A stretch of 64,000 nt of DNA, taken from positions 39,952-103,951 of the forward strand of contig JAFPWF010000006.1 of the NCBI GenBank assembly GCA_017395085.1, read 5' to 3'. This DNA comes from Oscillospiraceae bacterium (GTDB lineage: Bacteria; Bacillota; Clostridia; Oscillospirales; Oscillospiraceae). Positions 25,287-33,822 of the stretch are shown one piece after another. A program made the position numbers and the translations under genes. Within the stretch, counting starts at the first letter, position 1. Each line of letters begins with the position of its first letter. Under the pieces are notes generated by a model that was given only the letters and a program-made list of their open reading frames with translations, made no database searches and was not told where the DNA came from.

Positions 25287-27284
25287 TTACAGAATGATCA
25301 TGGCGTAGAGCATGGCAAGTGCCAATGCCACCACGGCCCAGAGGGAATAGTCGTTGACAATGCCGCTGTGGAGCTCATGCATGAACTTGAAGTAGTGCCG
25401 CCAGTTGTGCTTGAAGCCCCAGAAGAGGTCGTCGCCGCCCACCTGGGAGAAGACGCTTTCCTCACCGCCGAAGAAGAGCTCGTACTTGCCGGAAGCCGCA
25501 TGGCCCGTCGCATAGCGCGGGGCGGGATTCGCGGGAGCAGTCGGCAGATAAGCAGCCGTTGCGGATTCGAGAGCCTCGAGGGTCAGAGGATCAGTCTGCT
25601 TCGCAGCTTTAGAGACAGCATCATACTTGGAGGTGATGGCAACGATTGCCACCGCAAGGAGCATGATGGCCAGCAGGCAGAGCCAGGAGATCGGGCTCCA
25701 GACGCCGACGGAAGTGAAGGAAACCGGGAGGGTATCCGCCAGGCCAAACTTGTCCGCATAACCGGCGCCCATCATAGCGTCGATATAGCCGTTTGCCTGG
25801 AAGACCGCGCGGGCTGCGGGGCCGGTCAGCCAGTTCTGCACGAAGCCCGGGAAAATACCCGTCAGGATGCAGAGAGCCGCGAGGATGCCCATGCCGAGAC
25901 GCATACCGAAGGGAACTTCCTTCACGTGCTCATACTCCTTCGGGAGCTGCCCGAAGAAGACGGACTGCGTCACCTTGACGAAGGATGCGAGCGTCAGCGT
26001 AGAGGTCACAAGGCAGCAGACGGTGACCAGCATGAAACCGATGTTGCCGGATTCCACAGCTTTCTGATAAGTTGCCTGGTAGATGAGCCACTTGGAGGCG
26101 AAGCCGTTGAATGGCGGGATGCCGCTGATGGAGAACGCGCCGACAAGGAAGAGGACGGTCGTAACAGGCATCTTCTTCGAGAGACCGCCGAGACGGTCCA
26201 GGTCGGTGGTGCCGGTCTCGTGCAGGACGGCGCCCGCGCAAAGGAACAGGAGGCCTTTGAACAGGGTGTGGTTCATCGCGTGATACAGACCGGAGGAGAC
26301 ACCCAGCGCTGTCGCGAGGCCCGCGGCCGTCAGGACGTAACCGATCTGGGAGATGGAGTGGAAGGCCAGCAGACGCTTAAAGTCGTGCTGAGCCAGAGCC
26401 ATCGTAACGCAGAGGAACATGCTGACCGAGCCGAGGAACACGAGCCAGAACTGGACCGTGCCGAGATTCATTGTGCGGAAGAGGATATAGGTCAGACGGA
26501 TGATACCGTAAAGACCGCTCTTCGTCAGGACGCCGGAGATGAGCACCGAAACCGGAGCGGGAGCCGCGCCGTGGGCGTCAGCCGCCAGCGGATGGAACGG
26601 CACCAGGAAAGCTTTGGTGCAGAAGCCGATGAACAGGAGCGCATAGGCGATGATCGTCGCAATGTTCAGGTTTCCCGGCAGGAAGGCCGCCAGCTGTGCG
26701 AAGTTCAGCGTGTGCGCCTGAGCGTACAGCATGATCGTGCCCGCGAGGATGCAGGTGGAGCCGATGCAGCCGACCACCAGGTACTTGAACGCAGCCTCGA
26801 GCGCGCCGAAGACCGTGTTGCGGAAGGCTGTCAGGGCTACCGCCGCGAAGGTCAGAATCTCCACCATGATGAACATGTTGAAGAGGTCGCCTGAGAGGAC
26901 CAGGCCCATAACGCCGCCGCAGAGCATCAGGAACAGGGTGTAATACTGCGGCTCGTTGTCATCGTGGGACATGTAGCTGAAGGAGTAGATCATGGCCACG
27001 AAAACCGCGGTCGCGATCAGAAGGCCGAAGAAGAGGCCGAAGGCATCGACTTCGAGCGCGATGCCGATGGCGTAGCCGCCGGCGGGAACGCGGTTGCCCA
27101 TCCAGTAGGCGATGATCTCGCCGTTTGCGAGGATCGGCTTTGCCAGCATGATCAGCAGGCAGAGGGGGACGGCCGTGCCGAGGAAGCCCAGCGTGTTGCG
27201 TACAGCGCGGTTCCGGCCGAAGATGACGATCAGGAAGGCGCCGAGGAAGTACGCCATGATCGCGAGAATCGGATAATGTGTCAT
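25287..27284 (-). CDS. Proton/sodium antiporter-like subunit (MrpD/MbhH, NuoL/M/N family)
   Basis: A 665-residue polytopic membrane protein of the proton-conducting antiporter family. Residues 1-500 hold some 13-14 hydrophobic segments. The half-channel Lys/His-bearing helices include a GFCTKAFLVPFHPLAADAHGAAPAP stretch (about 225) and the ANLxG/LFNMFIMVEILTF stretch (about 130). The C-terminal part has a further membrane helix, a soluble stretch with Ala/Thr/Pro (about 560-600) and a last helix at the end, longer than MrpD (about 500). It pumps ions in response to ferredoxin oxidation in Mbh-like complexes. The ATG overlaps the stop of the MrpC-like gene. Confidence 0.9.
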   Translation of the reverse strand: MTHYPILAIMAYFLGAFLIVIFGRNRAVRNTLGFLGTAVPLCLLIMLAKPILANGEIIAYWMGNRVPAGGYAIGIALEVDAFGLFFGLLIATAVFVAMIYSFSYMSHDDNEPQYYTLFLMLCGGVMGLVLSGDLFNMFIMVEILTFAAVALTAFRNTVFGALEAAFKYLVVGCIGSTCILAGTIMLYAQAHTLNFAQLAAFLPGNLNIATIIAYALLFIGFCTKAFLVPFHPLAADAHGAAPAPVSVLISGVLTKSGLYGIIRLTYILFRTMNLGTVQFWLVFLGSVSMFLCVTMALAQHDFKRLLAFHSISQIGYVLTAAGLATALGVSSGLYHAMNHTLFKGLLFLCAGAVLHETGTTDLDRLGGLSKKMPVTTVLFLVGAFSISGIPPFNGFASKWLIYQATYQKAVESGNIGFMLVTVCCLVTSTLTLASFVKVTQSVFFGQLPKEYEHVKEVPFGMRLGMGILAALCILTGIFPGFVQNWLTGPAARAVFQANGYIDAMMGAGYADKFGLADTLPVSFTSVGVWSPISWLCLLAIMLLAVAIVAITSKYDAVSKAAKQTDPLTLEALESATAAYLPTAPANPAPRYATGHAASGKYELFFGGEESVFSQVGGDDLFWGFKHNWRHYFKFMHELHSGIVNDYSLWAVVALALAMLYAMIIL

Positions 27285-27631
27285 CCTCTCAGCCTCCTTA
27301 TCTCATGGGTGTCGGTTGTGCCGTACATCTCTTTGAGCTTGATGACCAGAGACAGGCTCATGGCCGTCACGCAGGCGCCGATAACGATGCTCGTCAGCGT
27401 TAGGGCCTGGGGAATCGGATCCACGAAGAAGCTGTCGGGATTCAGCTCGCCGAAGGTGAAGATCGGCGCCGTACCGCCGGGGTTGAAGCCGACCGTGATG
27501 ATCAGCAGGTTCACACCGTAATCCATGATGCTCAGGCCGATAACCGACTTCATCAGGTCATACTTCGTGACGATGCAGTAAAGGCCCAGAGTGATCAGGA
27601 AGAAGGAAGCAATGTAGTTCAGAAGAATCAT
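27281..27631 (-). CDS. MrpC/NuoK-like antiporter subunit (MbhG type)
   Basis: Small membrane protein of 116 residues with three hydrophobic helices, the NuoK/MrpC fold. Family marks are GLYCIVTKYDLMKSVIGL in helix 1-2 and DPIPQALTLTSIVIGA in helix 3, the latter being near-invariant in MrpC. A good GAGGCG site precedes the ATG. It overlaps both neighbours by four bases, so all three are coupled. In Mbh complexes the MrpC-like subunit is part of the Na+/H+ translocation module. Confidence 0.92.
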   Translation of the reverse strand: MILLNYIASFFLITLGLYCIVTKYDLMKSVIGLSIMDYGVNLLIITVGFNPGGTAPIFTFGELNPDSFFVDPIPQALTLTSIVIGACVTAMSLSLVIKLKEMYGTTDTHEIRRLRG

Positions 27632-28083
27632 TTCAGTTCGCCTCCTTGTCTGTCGGCGACGAGCGCCAGCATCATGAGCGTGATGGAGCCGATGCCCGTC
27701 ACGACCTTGAGGCCGACCGTCAGGTTCATCCAGAAGATGGTGCCGCTGGAGTACAGGTCGCCGATGTTGCCGTGGGTGTACAGAATGTTCTGGCAGAACT
27801 GCGCGCCGGCTGCAACGCCCATCAGGGCAAGCGCCACATAAATGACGGACGCAAGGCCTTCGGTTTCGTGCAGGAGGTTGAAGCTGATGGCCTTCGCCGT
27901 CACTTCATAGCCGTGCCCGAAGTACAGGAACAGCACCGCGGCCACAAACAGCACGCCGCCCTGGAAGCCGCCGCCCGGGCTCAGATGCCCGTGCAGAATG
28001 ATGTAGAGCATGAACACCAGGCTGAAAGGCAGGAGCGAATCGCCGCCGGAGCGGAGAATTACATCGTAGTTCTTAGTCTTCAT
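27628..28083 (-). CDS. MrpB-like antiporter subunit (MbhF type)
   Basis: Membrane protein of 151 residues with four hydrophobic helices and the MnhB-domain signature LHGHLSPGGGFQGGVLFVAA (about residues 30-50). This domain is specific to Mrp antiporters and to Mbh/Mbs-type complexes; it is absent from complex I and Ech. It therefore places this enzyme in the Mrp-linked group. It overlaps the next gene by four bases. Confidence 0.92.
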   Translation of the reverse strand: MKTKNYDVILRSGGDSLLPFSLVFMLYIILHGHLSPGGGFQGGVLFVAAVLFLYFGHGYEVTAKAISFNLLHETEGLASVIYVALALMGVAAGAQFCQNILYTHGNIGDLYSSGTIFWMNLTVGLKVVTGIGSITLMMLALVADRQGGELK

Positions 28084-28439
28084 TCGTTCCCGTCCTCCTT
28101 TCCGGATTCCTTTTTGGTAAAGAGGATGACTGCTGAGCCCGCTACCGCGGTAATCAGGATAAAGGCCTCGCCCATGGTATCATAGCCACGGAAGTCAAAC
28201 ACGACGGAGGTGACGTCGTTGACTGCGTGCGCTTCTGCCAGGTTCTCCTGCACAATGGCCGCCGCAGCGCCGTCCGCTTCACGGACATCGTAGCTTTCGG
28301 GGGTCTGCTGCAGGACCACAACAGGAACGGAGGCGTTCTTTCCGTCATAGGTGCGGGGCATCGCGGACATGCGGACCGCTGCGGTGAAGCATGCGAAGAG
28401 GATGACCGCGAGGGATACAAACGTCAGAAACTTCTTCAT
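28080..28439 (-). CDS. MbhE-like subunit (MrpA C-terminal-type membrane protein)
   Basis: A 119-residue protein with an N-terminal hydrophobic helix, an external middle part, and a second helix after the family mark VNDVTSVVFDFRGYDTMGEAFIL (about residues 75-97). This motif is the one seen in MbhE and in the C-terminus of MrpA, where it precedes the last helix. The N-terminal helix might be read as a signal peptide but is better taken as a membrane anchor. Coupled to both neighbours. Confidence 0.88.
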   Translation of the reverse strand: MKKFLTFVSLAVILFACFTAAVRMSAMPRTYDGKNASVPVVVLQQTPESYDVREADGAAAAIVQENLAEAHAVNDVTSVVFDFRGYDTMGEAFILITAVAGSAVILFTKKESGKEDGNE

Positions 28440-28690
28440 TTGTCATCGCCTCCCCGGATCTTTTTCAGAGCCACAATAAAGATCAGCGGGCTCAGAGCCG
28501 CACCGACCGCGGCTTCGGAGATGGCAACGTCCGGGGCATGCATGATCAGAAATGCCGCCGCCGCGAAGATGCCGGACACCGAGAGCGCAATAACGGCGCT
28601 CAGGAGCTTTTCAAAGTGGACCGCCAGAATGGCCGAAACCACCAGCCCCAGGATCACGAATACATCGAGGATGATCATCAGACTACTCAT
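28436..28690 (-). CDS. MbhD-like subunit (DUF4040 membrane protein)
   Basis: From the ATG at 28690, which follows GGGGAGGG, the protein has 84 residues and three hydrophobic helices. The motif HAPDVAISEAAVGAALSPLIFIVAL is the MrpA-like DUF4040 signature found in MbhD. A longer open frame up to 28765 adds residues out of character and lies inside the upstream mrpG-like gene, so it was rejected. The start overlaps that gene's stop by eight bases. Confidence 0.88.
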   Translation of the reverse strand: MSSLMIILDVFVILGLVVSAILAVHFEKLLSAVIALSVSGIFAAAAFLIMHAPDVAISEAAVGAALSPLIFIVALKKIRGGDDK

Positions 28691-29027
28691 CGAAATCCCT
28701 CCCCAGATCATCTGTTTCCATGGGCTTGTCCGGGCGGATGCCTGCCTTGTATGCGCCGCGCGCAAGAACGTGGGAGCCGATGGGGTTCGTAACCATAATC
28801 ATCAGGCCGATCACGCCAATCTTGATGGCAGCGGAAGCAGAGTGCATGGCGATTGCGGCATAGAGGATGCCGCCGATCACAACACCCAGCACGCCCAGGG
28901 TCGAGACGCAGGTCGAGGCCTGCATGCGGGAGAAGGTGTCGGGCATCTTGATGATGCCTTTCGTGCCGGCCAGTGCGAACACCAGGCTCACGAGGAAGAA
29001 CACATCACATACGATACGAAGTACCAT
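28683..29027 (-). CDS. MrpG-like antiporter subunit (MbhC type)
   Basis: Small membrane protein of 114 residues with three hydrophobic helices and the MnhG motif GIIKMPDTFSRMQASTCVSTLG (residues 24-45). The C-terminal 25 residues are polar and acidic. It forms part of the small-subunit set E-F-G of Mrp antiporters; in Mbh complexes the equivalents (MbhA, B, C) are at one end of the membrane arm. GAGGGGG precedes the ATG. Confidence 0.92.
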   Translation of the reverse strand: MVLRIVCDVFFLVSLVFALAGTKGIIKMPDTFSRMQASTCVSTLGVLGVVIGGILYAAIAMHSASAAIKIGVIGLMIMVTNPIGSHVLARGAYKAGIRPDKPMETDDLGRDFDE

Positions 29028-29029
29028 TG

Positions 29030-29296
29030 TTACAGCCCCCTCCCCTTCTCAAGATATCTGCCGACCAGAATCGTGTCGACAATGCCGAACAGCGCCGCCA
29101 GGAGTGCGATGTCCAGATAAACGCCTCTGCCGCTGTAGAGCGAGAAGAGAATCATCGCACAGCAGATCGTGTTGTCCATCGCGTCGCCGGCAACCATGCG
29201 GTCAGCAGCGTTCGGGCCTTTGGCAAGACGGTAGAGGTTCATGGCAGCCAACACGGCAAAGAAAATTGCGAAAAGCAGCAAGTCTGTCATTCCCAT
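29030..29296 (-). CDS. MrpF-like antiporter subunit (MbhB type)
   Basis: An 88-residue membrane protein with three helices and the MnhF signature LAKGPNAADRMVAGDAMDN (about 24-42), in which the GP-xxADR core is nearly invariant. It lies between the E- and G-type genes in the same order as in Mrp and Mbh operons. It overlaps the mrpE-like gene by ten bases and is two bases from the mrpG-like gene. Confidence 0.93.
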   Translation of the reverse strand: MGMTDLLLFAIFFAVLAAMNLYRLAKGPNAADRMVAGDAMDNTICCAMILFSLYSGRGVYLDIALLAALFGIVDTILVGRYLEKGRGL

Positions 29297-29814
29297 ACCC
29301 TCCTTAAACCTTTTTCCAGCGTGCCTTTGATCGCCTCTCCGGCCTTCTGAGGATCCGTCTCTTCCACATTGATCCAGTGGACATAGAGATAATTCCGCTG
29401 CTCATTGGGGTCTTCGGCCACTTCCATGGTGATGGTGCCCGGCGTCAGCGTAATGGAGTTGGATACCGCCGCAAGGCCGTAGTCCGACTTCATCGCCGTG
29501 GGAACCTTCACAATGCCGGGGTTGATGGCTTTGCAGCCGCCGAAGCAGATCTTCGCCATGTTGACGTTGGCTTTGATGAGCTCCACCGGGAATGTGAAGA
29601 GCCAGAAGCCCAGGCAGGCAAAGAACTTTGCGGGGTTGGCAAGCCAGCCAGCCTTCGCATGGATGAAGAAGCGCGCAGCAAACAGCGCAACCAGCAGGCT
29701 CACAACCGCTCCGACGATGAGTTCCTGTGCCGCGAAGGACCAGGTCAGCAGGATCCAGAAGGCATAGCAGACGACAAAGGTTGCCACTACGGCAGGTGTT
29801 TTTGTCTTTTGCAA
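29287..29814 (-). CDS. MrpE-like antiporter subunit (MbhA type)
   Basis: A 175-residue protein with two or three N-terminal hydrophobic helices and a soluble C-terminal domain; MnhE marks are SNSITLTPGTITMEV (about 117-131) and the YVHWINVEE strand. The start is a TTG codon following AAGGAAG; no ATG fits as well. It begins the Mrp-type block (E-F-G-D'-E'-B-C-D) that follows hypA. This block as a whole should give the hydrogenase a Na+/H+ exchange module. Confidence 0.9.
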   Translation of the reverse strand: MQKTKTPAVVATFVVCYAFWILLTWSFAAQELIVGAVVSLLVALFAARFFIHAKAGWLANPAKFFACLGFWLFTFPVELIKANVNMAKICFGGCKAINPGIVKVPTAMKSDYGLAAVSNSITLTPGTITMEVAEDPNEQRNYLYVHWINVEETDPQKAGEAIKGTLEKGLRRVWE

Positions 29815-29829
29815 GGTTACACTTCCTTC

Positions 29830-30171
29830 CTATTCAACTACAAGGTTTTCTACATAGAATTCTCTTCCGGCGATCATCCGTACCTGCGTGCCGCCGCATT
29901 GCGGGCAGCTGGCAGTGTGCTTCGGAAGCGGGCCGTGAAAGCCGCAGGCGGAGCACTCAAACTCTGCCGGGACCATCTGCATCACGAGCTTCGCGCCTTC
30001 CGCCGGCGTATCCTTTGCCACAAGAGGAAAGAACTCCTCAATGCAGCTCGGGATGATCCCGGAATACTCCCCGATCTTCAGGTCGATCTCCAGGACGCGG
30101 ACAAAGGCGTTTTTCTTCTGCTCGGACGAGACGATTTTGAGAATCCCTTCGGTCAGCGCCAGTTCGTGCAT
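29830..30171 (-). CDS. hypA: Hydrogenase nickel metallochaperone HypA
   Basis: HypA delivers nickel to the hydrogenase large subunit. The conserved N-terminal MHELAL has His2 as nickel ligand, and the zinc site is CSACG...CPQCGG (about 75-97). The length of 113 residues is normal. It is placed inside the structural operon, directly after the large-subunit stop (the ATG follows the TAA with no gap), so it is made together with its client. A hypB GTPase gene, its usual partner, is not in the window. Confidence 0.95.
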   Translation of the reverse strand: MHELALTEGILKIVSSEQKKNAFVRVLEIDLKIGEYSGIIPSCIEEFFPLVAKDTPAEGAKLVMQMVPAEFECSACGFHGPLPKHTASCPQCGGTQVRMIAGREFYVENLVVE

Positions 30172-31254
30172 TTAGCGGTCCAGGCAGCTGAAGCAGGGGT
30201 CGATGCTGGCGATAATCAGGCCGGCGTCCGCCACGGTGTTATTACGCAGCATGTGCGGTACCGTGGGGGTGTTCTTATAGCTCGGCACATGGATACTGAC
30301 GCGGTAGTTGTTGAAGCTTCCGTCGCCCGCCACCATGTAACTCAGCTGGCCGCGCGGCGCCTCATGCCGCTTGACGGTAACACCTTCCTTGATCTTCGGA
30401 AGCTTGGTACCCAGGTTGATGGGGCCTTCCGGCAGATTCTCGAGGGCCTGGCGGAGGATCTTGATGCTCTCGTAGCATTCCAGTGCACGCACCACCACAC
30501 GGGCGAAAACGTCGCAGCTGTCGACCACGGGAATGTCGAATTCGAAGTCGCCGTATGCGCTGTAGGGAGCGTCACGGCGGACGTCGATGTCCACCCCCGA
30601 CGCACGGGCATGGGGGCCGACCGCGCCGAGGCGGATCGCATCTTCGGTGGTCAGAACGCCGACGCCCTTGGTACGGAGCGCGACGGTCTTGTCGGTCAGG
30701 ACGATTTCGGTGATGCGGTCGAGCGGGCCTTTCAGTACGTCACAGGCTTCCAGAAGTCTGCGGCGCAGATCGTCGGAGATGTCGCGCCGGGCGCCGCCGA
30801 CCGTGCACATGGCGTAGTTGACGCGGTTGCCGGTGAGCTCTTCCAGCAGATCCATGACGAGTTCGCGCTCATCCCAGATGTGCATGAACATGCTGTCGTG
30901 GCCGATGATGTGGCAGGCAATACCGAACCACAGGAAGTGCGAGTGCAGGCGCTCAAGCTCAGCCGTGATGACACGGATGTAGTCGCCGCGTTTCGGCACT
31001 TCAAGACCGTTCAGTTCTTCCACTGCGAGAGCATACGTGAAGGCATGGGAGTGTGAGCAGATGCCGCAGACACGCTCGACCAGAACCAGAGTCTGAATGG
31101 CGTTGCGCTCGGTGGCAAGCTTCTCAATGCCGCGGTGGTTGTAACCGACGAACACTTCGGCGTCCTTGATGACTTCGCCCTCGGTAAAGAGCCTTGCATG
31201 AACAGGCTCCTCCAACGCGGGATGGTACGGACCGATCGGGATAATGTAGCTCAT
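30172..31254 (-). CDS. [NiFe] hydrogenase large (catalytic) subunit, group 4 / Mbh-Ech type
   Basis: Holds the NiFe(CN)2CO centre and makes H2 from protons with electrons passed by the small subunit. L1 is RVCGICSHSH with Cys63 and Cys66; L2 is DPCFSCLDR with Cys354 and Cys357. The 360-residue length and sequence fit the NuoD-like group 4 enzymes (EchE, MbhL, CooH). The protein stops at Arg360, right after L2, so it has no C-terminal tail for a maturation protease to remove. It overlaps the NuoC-like gene upstream by four bases and abuts hypA downstream. Confidence 0.94.
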   Translation of the reverse strand: MSYIIPIGPYHPALEEPVHARLFTEGEVIKDAEVFVGYNHRGIEKLATERNAIQTLVLVERVCGICSHSHAFTYALAVEELNGLEVPKRGDYIRVITAELERLHSHFLWFGIACHIIGHDSMFMHIWDERELVMDLLEELTGNRVNYAMCTVGGARRDISDDLRRRLLEACDVLKGPLDRITEIVLTDKTVALRTKGVGVLTTEDAIRLGAVGPHARASGVDIDVRRDAPYSAYGDFEFDIPVVDSCDVFARVVVRALECYESIKILRQALENLPEGPINLGTKLPKIKEGVTVKRHEAPRGQLSYMVAGDGSFNNYRVSIHVPSYKNTPTVPHMLRNNTVADAGLIIASIDPCFSCLDR

Positions 31255-31676
31255 GCTTTCACCTCCCCTTCCGCTGTCGCAGCGCCCACTGCATTCTTTT
31301 CAACCAGTTCCTTCAGGGGCGTTACCATGATTTGACCCTTGCCTTGCGTCTCGAGCATGTCCTCGGGCAGGAAGAGCCGCTTGGATACATCCAGGCCTTC
31401 GAACGTGATGCCGAACAGCTCGTTTACTTCACGCTCCGGCCAGGTTGCCGCCTCACAGTAGATCTCGCCGATGGAGGGGACAGTCGTCTCGCCGACCACA
31501 TGGTAGCTTTCCACGACCGGGTCGACGGCATACTCCCATGAAATATCCGGCTGCCCGTCTTTGTTGATCATGGCATGGATCATCACGAGATATCTGCCCT
31601 CCTTCCTCATTCTCTCTGCGAGGGGCAGGATTTCATCTTTTCCGATGTCAATCCTCTTGTACTCCTGCAAGTTCAT
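31251..31676 (-). CDS. Hydrogenase NuoC-like subunit (EchD/MbhK type)
   Basis: Peripheral 30-kDa-type subunit that packs against the large subunit in group 4 hydrogenases and complex I. The family motif is TWPEREVNELFGITFEG (about residues 76-92). The length of 141 residues is normal for EchD/MbhK. The ATG at 31676 is assumed; a GTG three bases upstream and a TTG two codons downstream are possible because GAGAGGTG lies very close. It is the first structural gene of the complex, 75 bases after hypE. Confidence 0.88.
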   Translation of the reverse strand: MNLQEYKRIDIGKDEILPLAERMRKEGRYLVMIHAMINKDGQPDISWEYAVDPVVESYHVVGETTVPSIGEIYCEAATWPEREVNELFGITFEGLDVSKRLFLPEDMLETQGKGQIMVTPLKELVEKNAVGAATAEGEVKA

Positions 31677-31750
31677 CACCTCTCAATATATATTGCTTAC
31701 AAAAGTAAATGTATGAGAACAGGGTTGCCCCTGGATTCTCCAAAATCACA

Positions 31751-32749
31751 TCAGCAGATGCGCGGAAGCTGCGCGCCTGCAAGCTTCTGCAGGATCCTTC
31801 TGCCGCCGAGTCCGGTGCGGAGCGCCACGCGACCATGTGCATCGTCGGTGACCCGGCCGATGAGGGCGGCATCCCGCCCTTCGGGGAACGCCCGCATGGT
31901 CTCCAGCAGAGCTTCCGCGTCTTCGGAAGCGCAGATGCAGATGAGTTTTCCCTCGTTGGCACAGTACATGGGATCCAGGCCCAGCATGTCGCAGGCTGCA
32001 CGGACTTCCGGCCTGACGGGCACGGCGCTTTCCTCGAGTTCAATGCCGAAGGAACGGCCTTCGGTAAACTCATTCAGTGTCGTCGCGAGACCGCCGCGCG
32101 TCGGGTCACGCAGGATGCGGATACCCGCGCCGGAGGAAAGCATAGCATCGGTCAGGCGGTTCAGCGCCGTACAGTCTGAGCGGAGTTCTCCATCCATCAT
32201 CCCGCTGCGCGCCAGCATCACGGCAGTGCCGTGATCGCCGACCGTACCGGACACCAGAACCGCATCGCCCGGCCGGACCGCAGCCAGCCCCGGCAGGCGG
32301 TATTTCCGGAAACCGATACCGGATGTATTGATGTAGAGCCCGTCGCCCCGGCCTTTTTCCACCACTTTCGTGTCGCCGGTAACAATCTGCACACCGGCGT
32401 CACTCGCCGCCCGGCGCATGGACTGCAGGACGCGTTCCAGGGTTTCAACCGGGAGACCCTCTTCCAGGATTAGGGCGCAACTCAAAAACTTCGGTTCCGC
32501 GCCGCACATGGCAACGTCGTTTACCGTGCCGCACACGGCCAGCTTGCCGATATCCCCGCCCGGAAAGAACAGCGGACTCACCACAAAACTGTCGGTAGAG
32601 AAAGCCAGTTCGTCCGCCCCGGGCAGCAGGGCGCCGTCACCAAGCTCGCTGAGTGCAGAATTATCAAACGCGGGTACGATGTACTGTTCAATCAGCCGCG
32701 AGGTCTTTTTCCCGCCGCTGCCGTAATCCAAAGTGATGATTTCTTCCAT
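31751..32749 (-). CDS. hypE: Hydrogenase maturation protein HypE
   Basis: HypE makes the cyanide ligands of the NiFe site by dehydrating a C-terminal Cys-thiocarboxamide produced with HypF. It belongs to the PurM/AIR synthase-like fold: DYGSGGKKTSRLI near the N-terminus, TGDTKVVEKG in the middle, DPTRGGLATTLNE near residue 210. The protein ends in ...GAQLPRIC, with the essential terminal Cys preserved. The length of 332 is normal. It follows hypD after two bases. Confidence 0.95.
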   Translation of the reverse strand: MEEIITLDYGSGGKKTSRLIEQYIVPAFDNSALSELGDGALLPGADELAFSTDSFVVSPLFFPGGDIGKLAVCGTVNDVAMCGAEPKFLSCALILEEGLPVETLERVLQSMRRAASDAGVQIVTGDTKVVEKGRGDGLYINTSGIGFRKYRLPGLAAVRPGDAVLVSGTVGDHGTAVMLARSGMMDGELRSDCTALNRLTDAMLSSGAGIRILRDPTRGGLATTLNEFTEGRSFGIELEESAVPVRPEVRAACDMLGLDPMYCANEGKLICICASEDAEALLETMRAFPEGRDAALIGRVTDDAHGRVALRTGLGGRRILQKLAGAQLPRIC

Positions 32750-32751
32750 AA

Positions 32752-33822
32752 CTATTCCTGGTATTTGTACGCCGCCGCGCAGGCGCCCTCGGAGGACACC
32801 ATGCAGGGTCCGATCGGATCCTCAGGCGTGCAGGCTTTGCCAAACAGAGGGCATCCCTGCGGCCGGAGCAGGCCGGTAATCACATCGCCGCAGCGGCAGC
32901 CGTTCTGAGGCGTAGCCGCCTTCGGCCGGATTGCAAAGCGCTTTGCGGCATCAAAGTCCGAGAGATCCGGCTTCAGGACAAAGCCGCTTTCCGGGATCTC
33001 CCCCAGGCCGCGCCAGCGGGCAGCGGAAAGTTCAAACGCGCTGTACAGCATCTGCTGCGCCAGCGGGTTTCCATCCGGTTTTACAGCACGGGGATAGGCA
33101 TTCTGAATTTCAGCTTTACCTGAACTGATCTGCTTCAGAAGCAGATACACCGCAAGCAGAACCTCTTCCGGTTCAAAGCCGCCGATGACGCCGGGCAGGC
33201 CGTACTCCTCCGACAGGAAGCGGAAGCCATTTTCCCCCGTCACTGTCGCCACATGGCCCGGACAGAGGAAGCCGTCGATTGCAAAATCTTCCATCGCGAG
33301 CAGCGCACGCAGGGCGGGCTCCACGGATTTTAGCATGGAGAGCAGCGTGAAGTTCTTCAGCCCGCGTTCCTTTGCCGCCAAAACCGCCGCGGCCGTGCCG
33401 GGTGCGGTAGTCTCAAACCCGATGCCGAGGAAGACCACCTGCTTCCCCGGTTCCTCTTCGGCAATGGCAAGGGCGTCCATCGGGGAATACACGATGCGGA
33501 CGTCAGCGCCCAGAGCGCGGCGCCGGAGCAGGCTGTCGCCCCTGCGGCTGCCGGGAACCCGAAGCATGTCGCCGTATCCGGTCAGGATGAGGTTCGGTTC
33601 CATGGCGAGCTCCAGTACGGCGTCGAGGTCTTCCTGTACTGTGACGCAGACAGGGCAGCCCGGCCCGGAAAGCAGGTGAATGTACGGGGGCAGCAGACTG
33701 CGGATGCCGGATTTGGCAATCGCCATCGTGTGGGTGCCGCAAACCTCCATAATCCTGGTCTCACCCAGAGGAAGCGCTGCTATGGCGTCCAGGAGTTTCC
33801 GGCTTTTCTCATCCGAGGGCAT
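32752..33822 (-). CDS. hypD: Hydrogenase maturation protein HypD
   Basis: HypD is the [4Fe-4S] scaffold on which Fe(CN)2CO is built together with HypC. Conserved Cys motifs are MEVCGTHTMAI (near residue 25), SGPGCPVC (near 55), FLCPGHVATVTG, and in the last third NGCRCGDVITG plus the CxxF/C cluster ligands around PLFGKACTPEDPIGPC. The ATG at 33822 follows GGGAGGAAC and gives 356 residues, the normal size; a 25-residue longer form overlapping hypC was rejected. It overlaps the end of hypC by 14 bases. Confidence 0.95.
   Translation of the reverse strand: MPSDEKSRKLLDAIAALPLGETRIMEVCGTHTMAIAKSGIRSLLPPYIHLLSGPGCPVCVTVQEDLDAVLELAMEPNLILTGYGDMLRVPGSRRGDSLLRRRALGADVRIVYSPMDALAIAEEEPGKQVVFLGIGFETTAPGTAAAVLAAKERGLKNFTLLSMLKSVEPALRALLAMEDFAIDGFLCPGHVATVTGENGFRFLSEEYGLPGVIGGFEPEEVLLAVYLLLKQISSGKAEIQNAYPRAVKPDGNPLAQQMLYSAFELSAARWRGLGEIPESGFVLKPDLSDFDAAKRFAIRPKAATPQNGCRCGDVITGLLRPQGCPLFGKACTPEDPIGPCMVSSEGACAAAYKYQE

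Noticed and set aside
25368-26894. Plus-strand open frame of 508 codons antisense to the MrpD-like gene
   Set aside because: Composition (rich in D, E, R, G, H) is the usual shadow of a hydrophobic membrane protein on the other strand.
29830-30171. hypA as a misplaced or broken gene inside the structural operon
   Set aside because: It is full length, has His2 and both zinc motifs, and starts right after the large-subunit stop; the order is unusual but sound.
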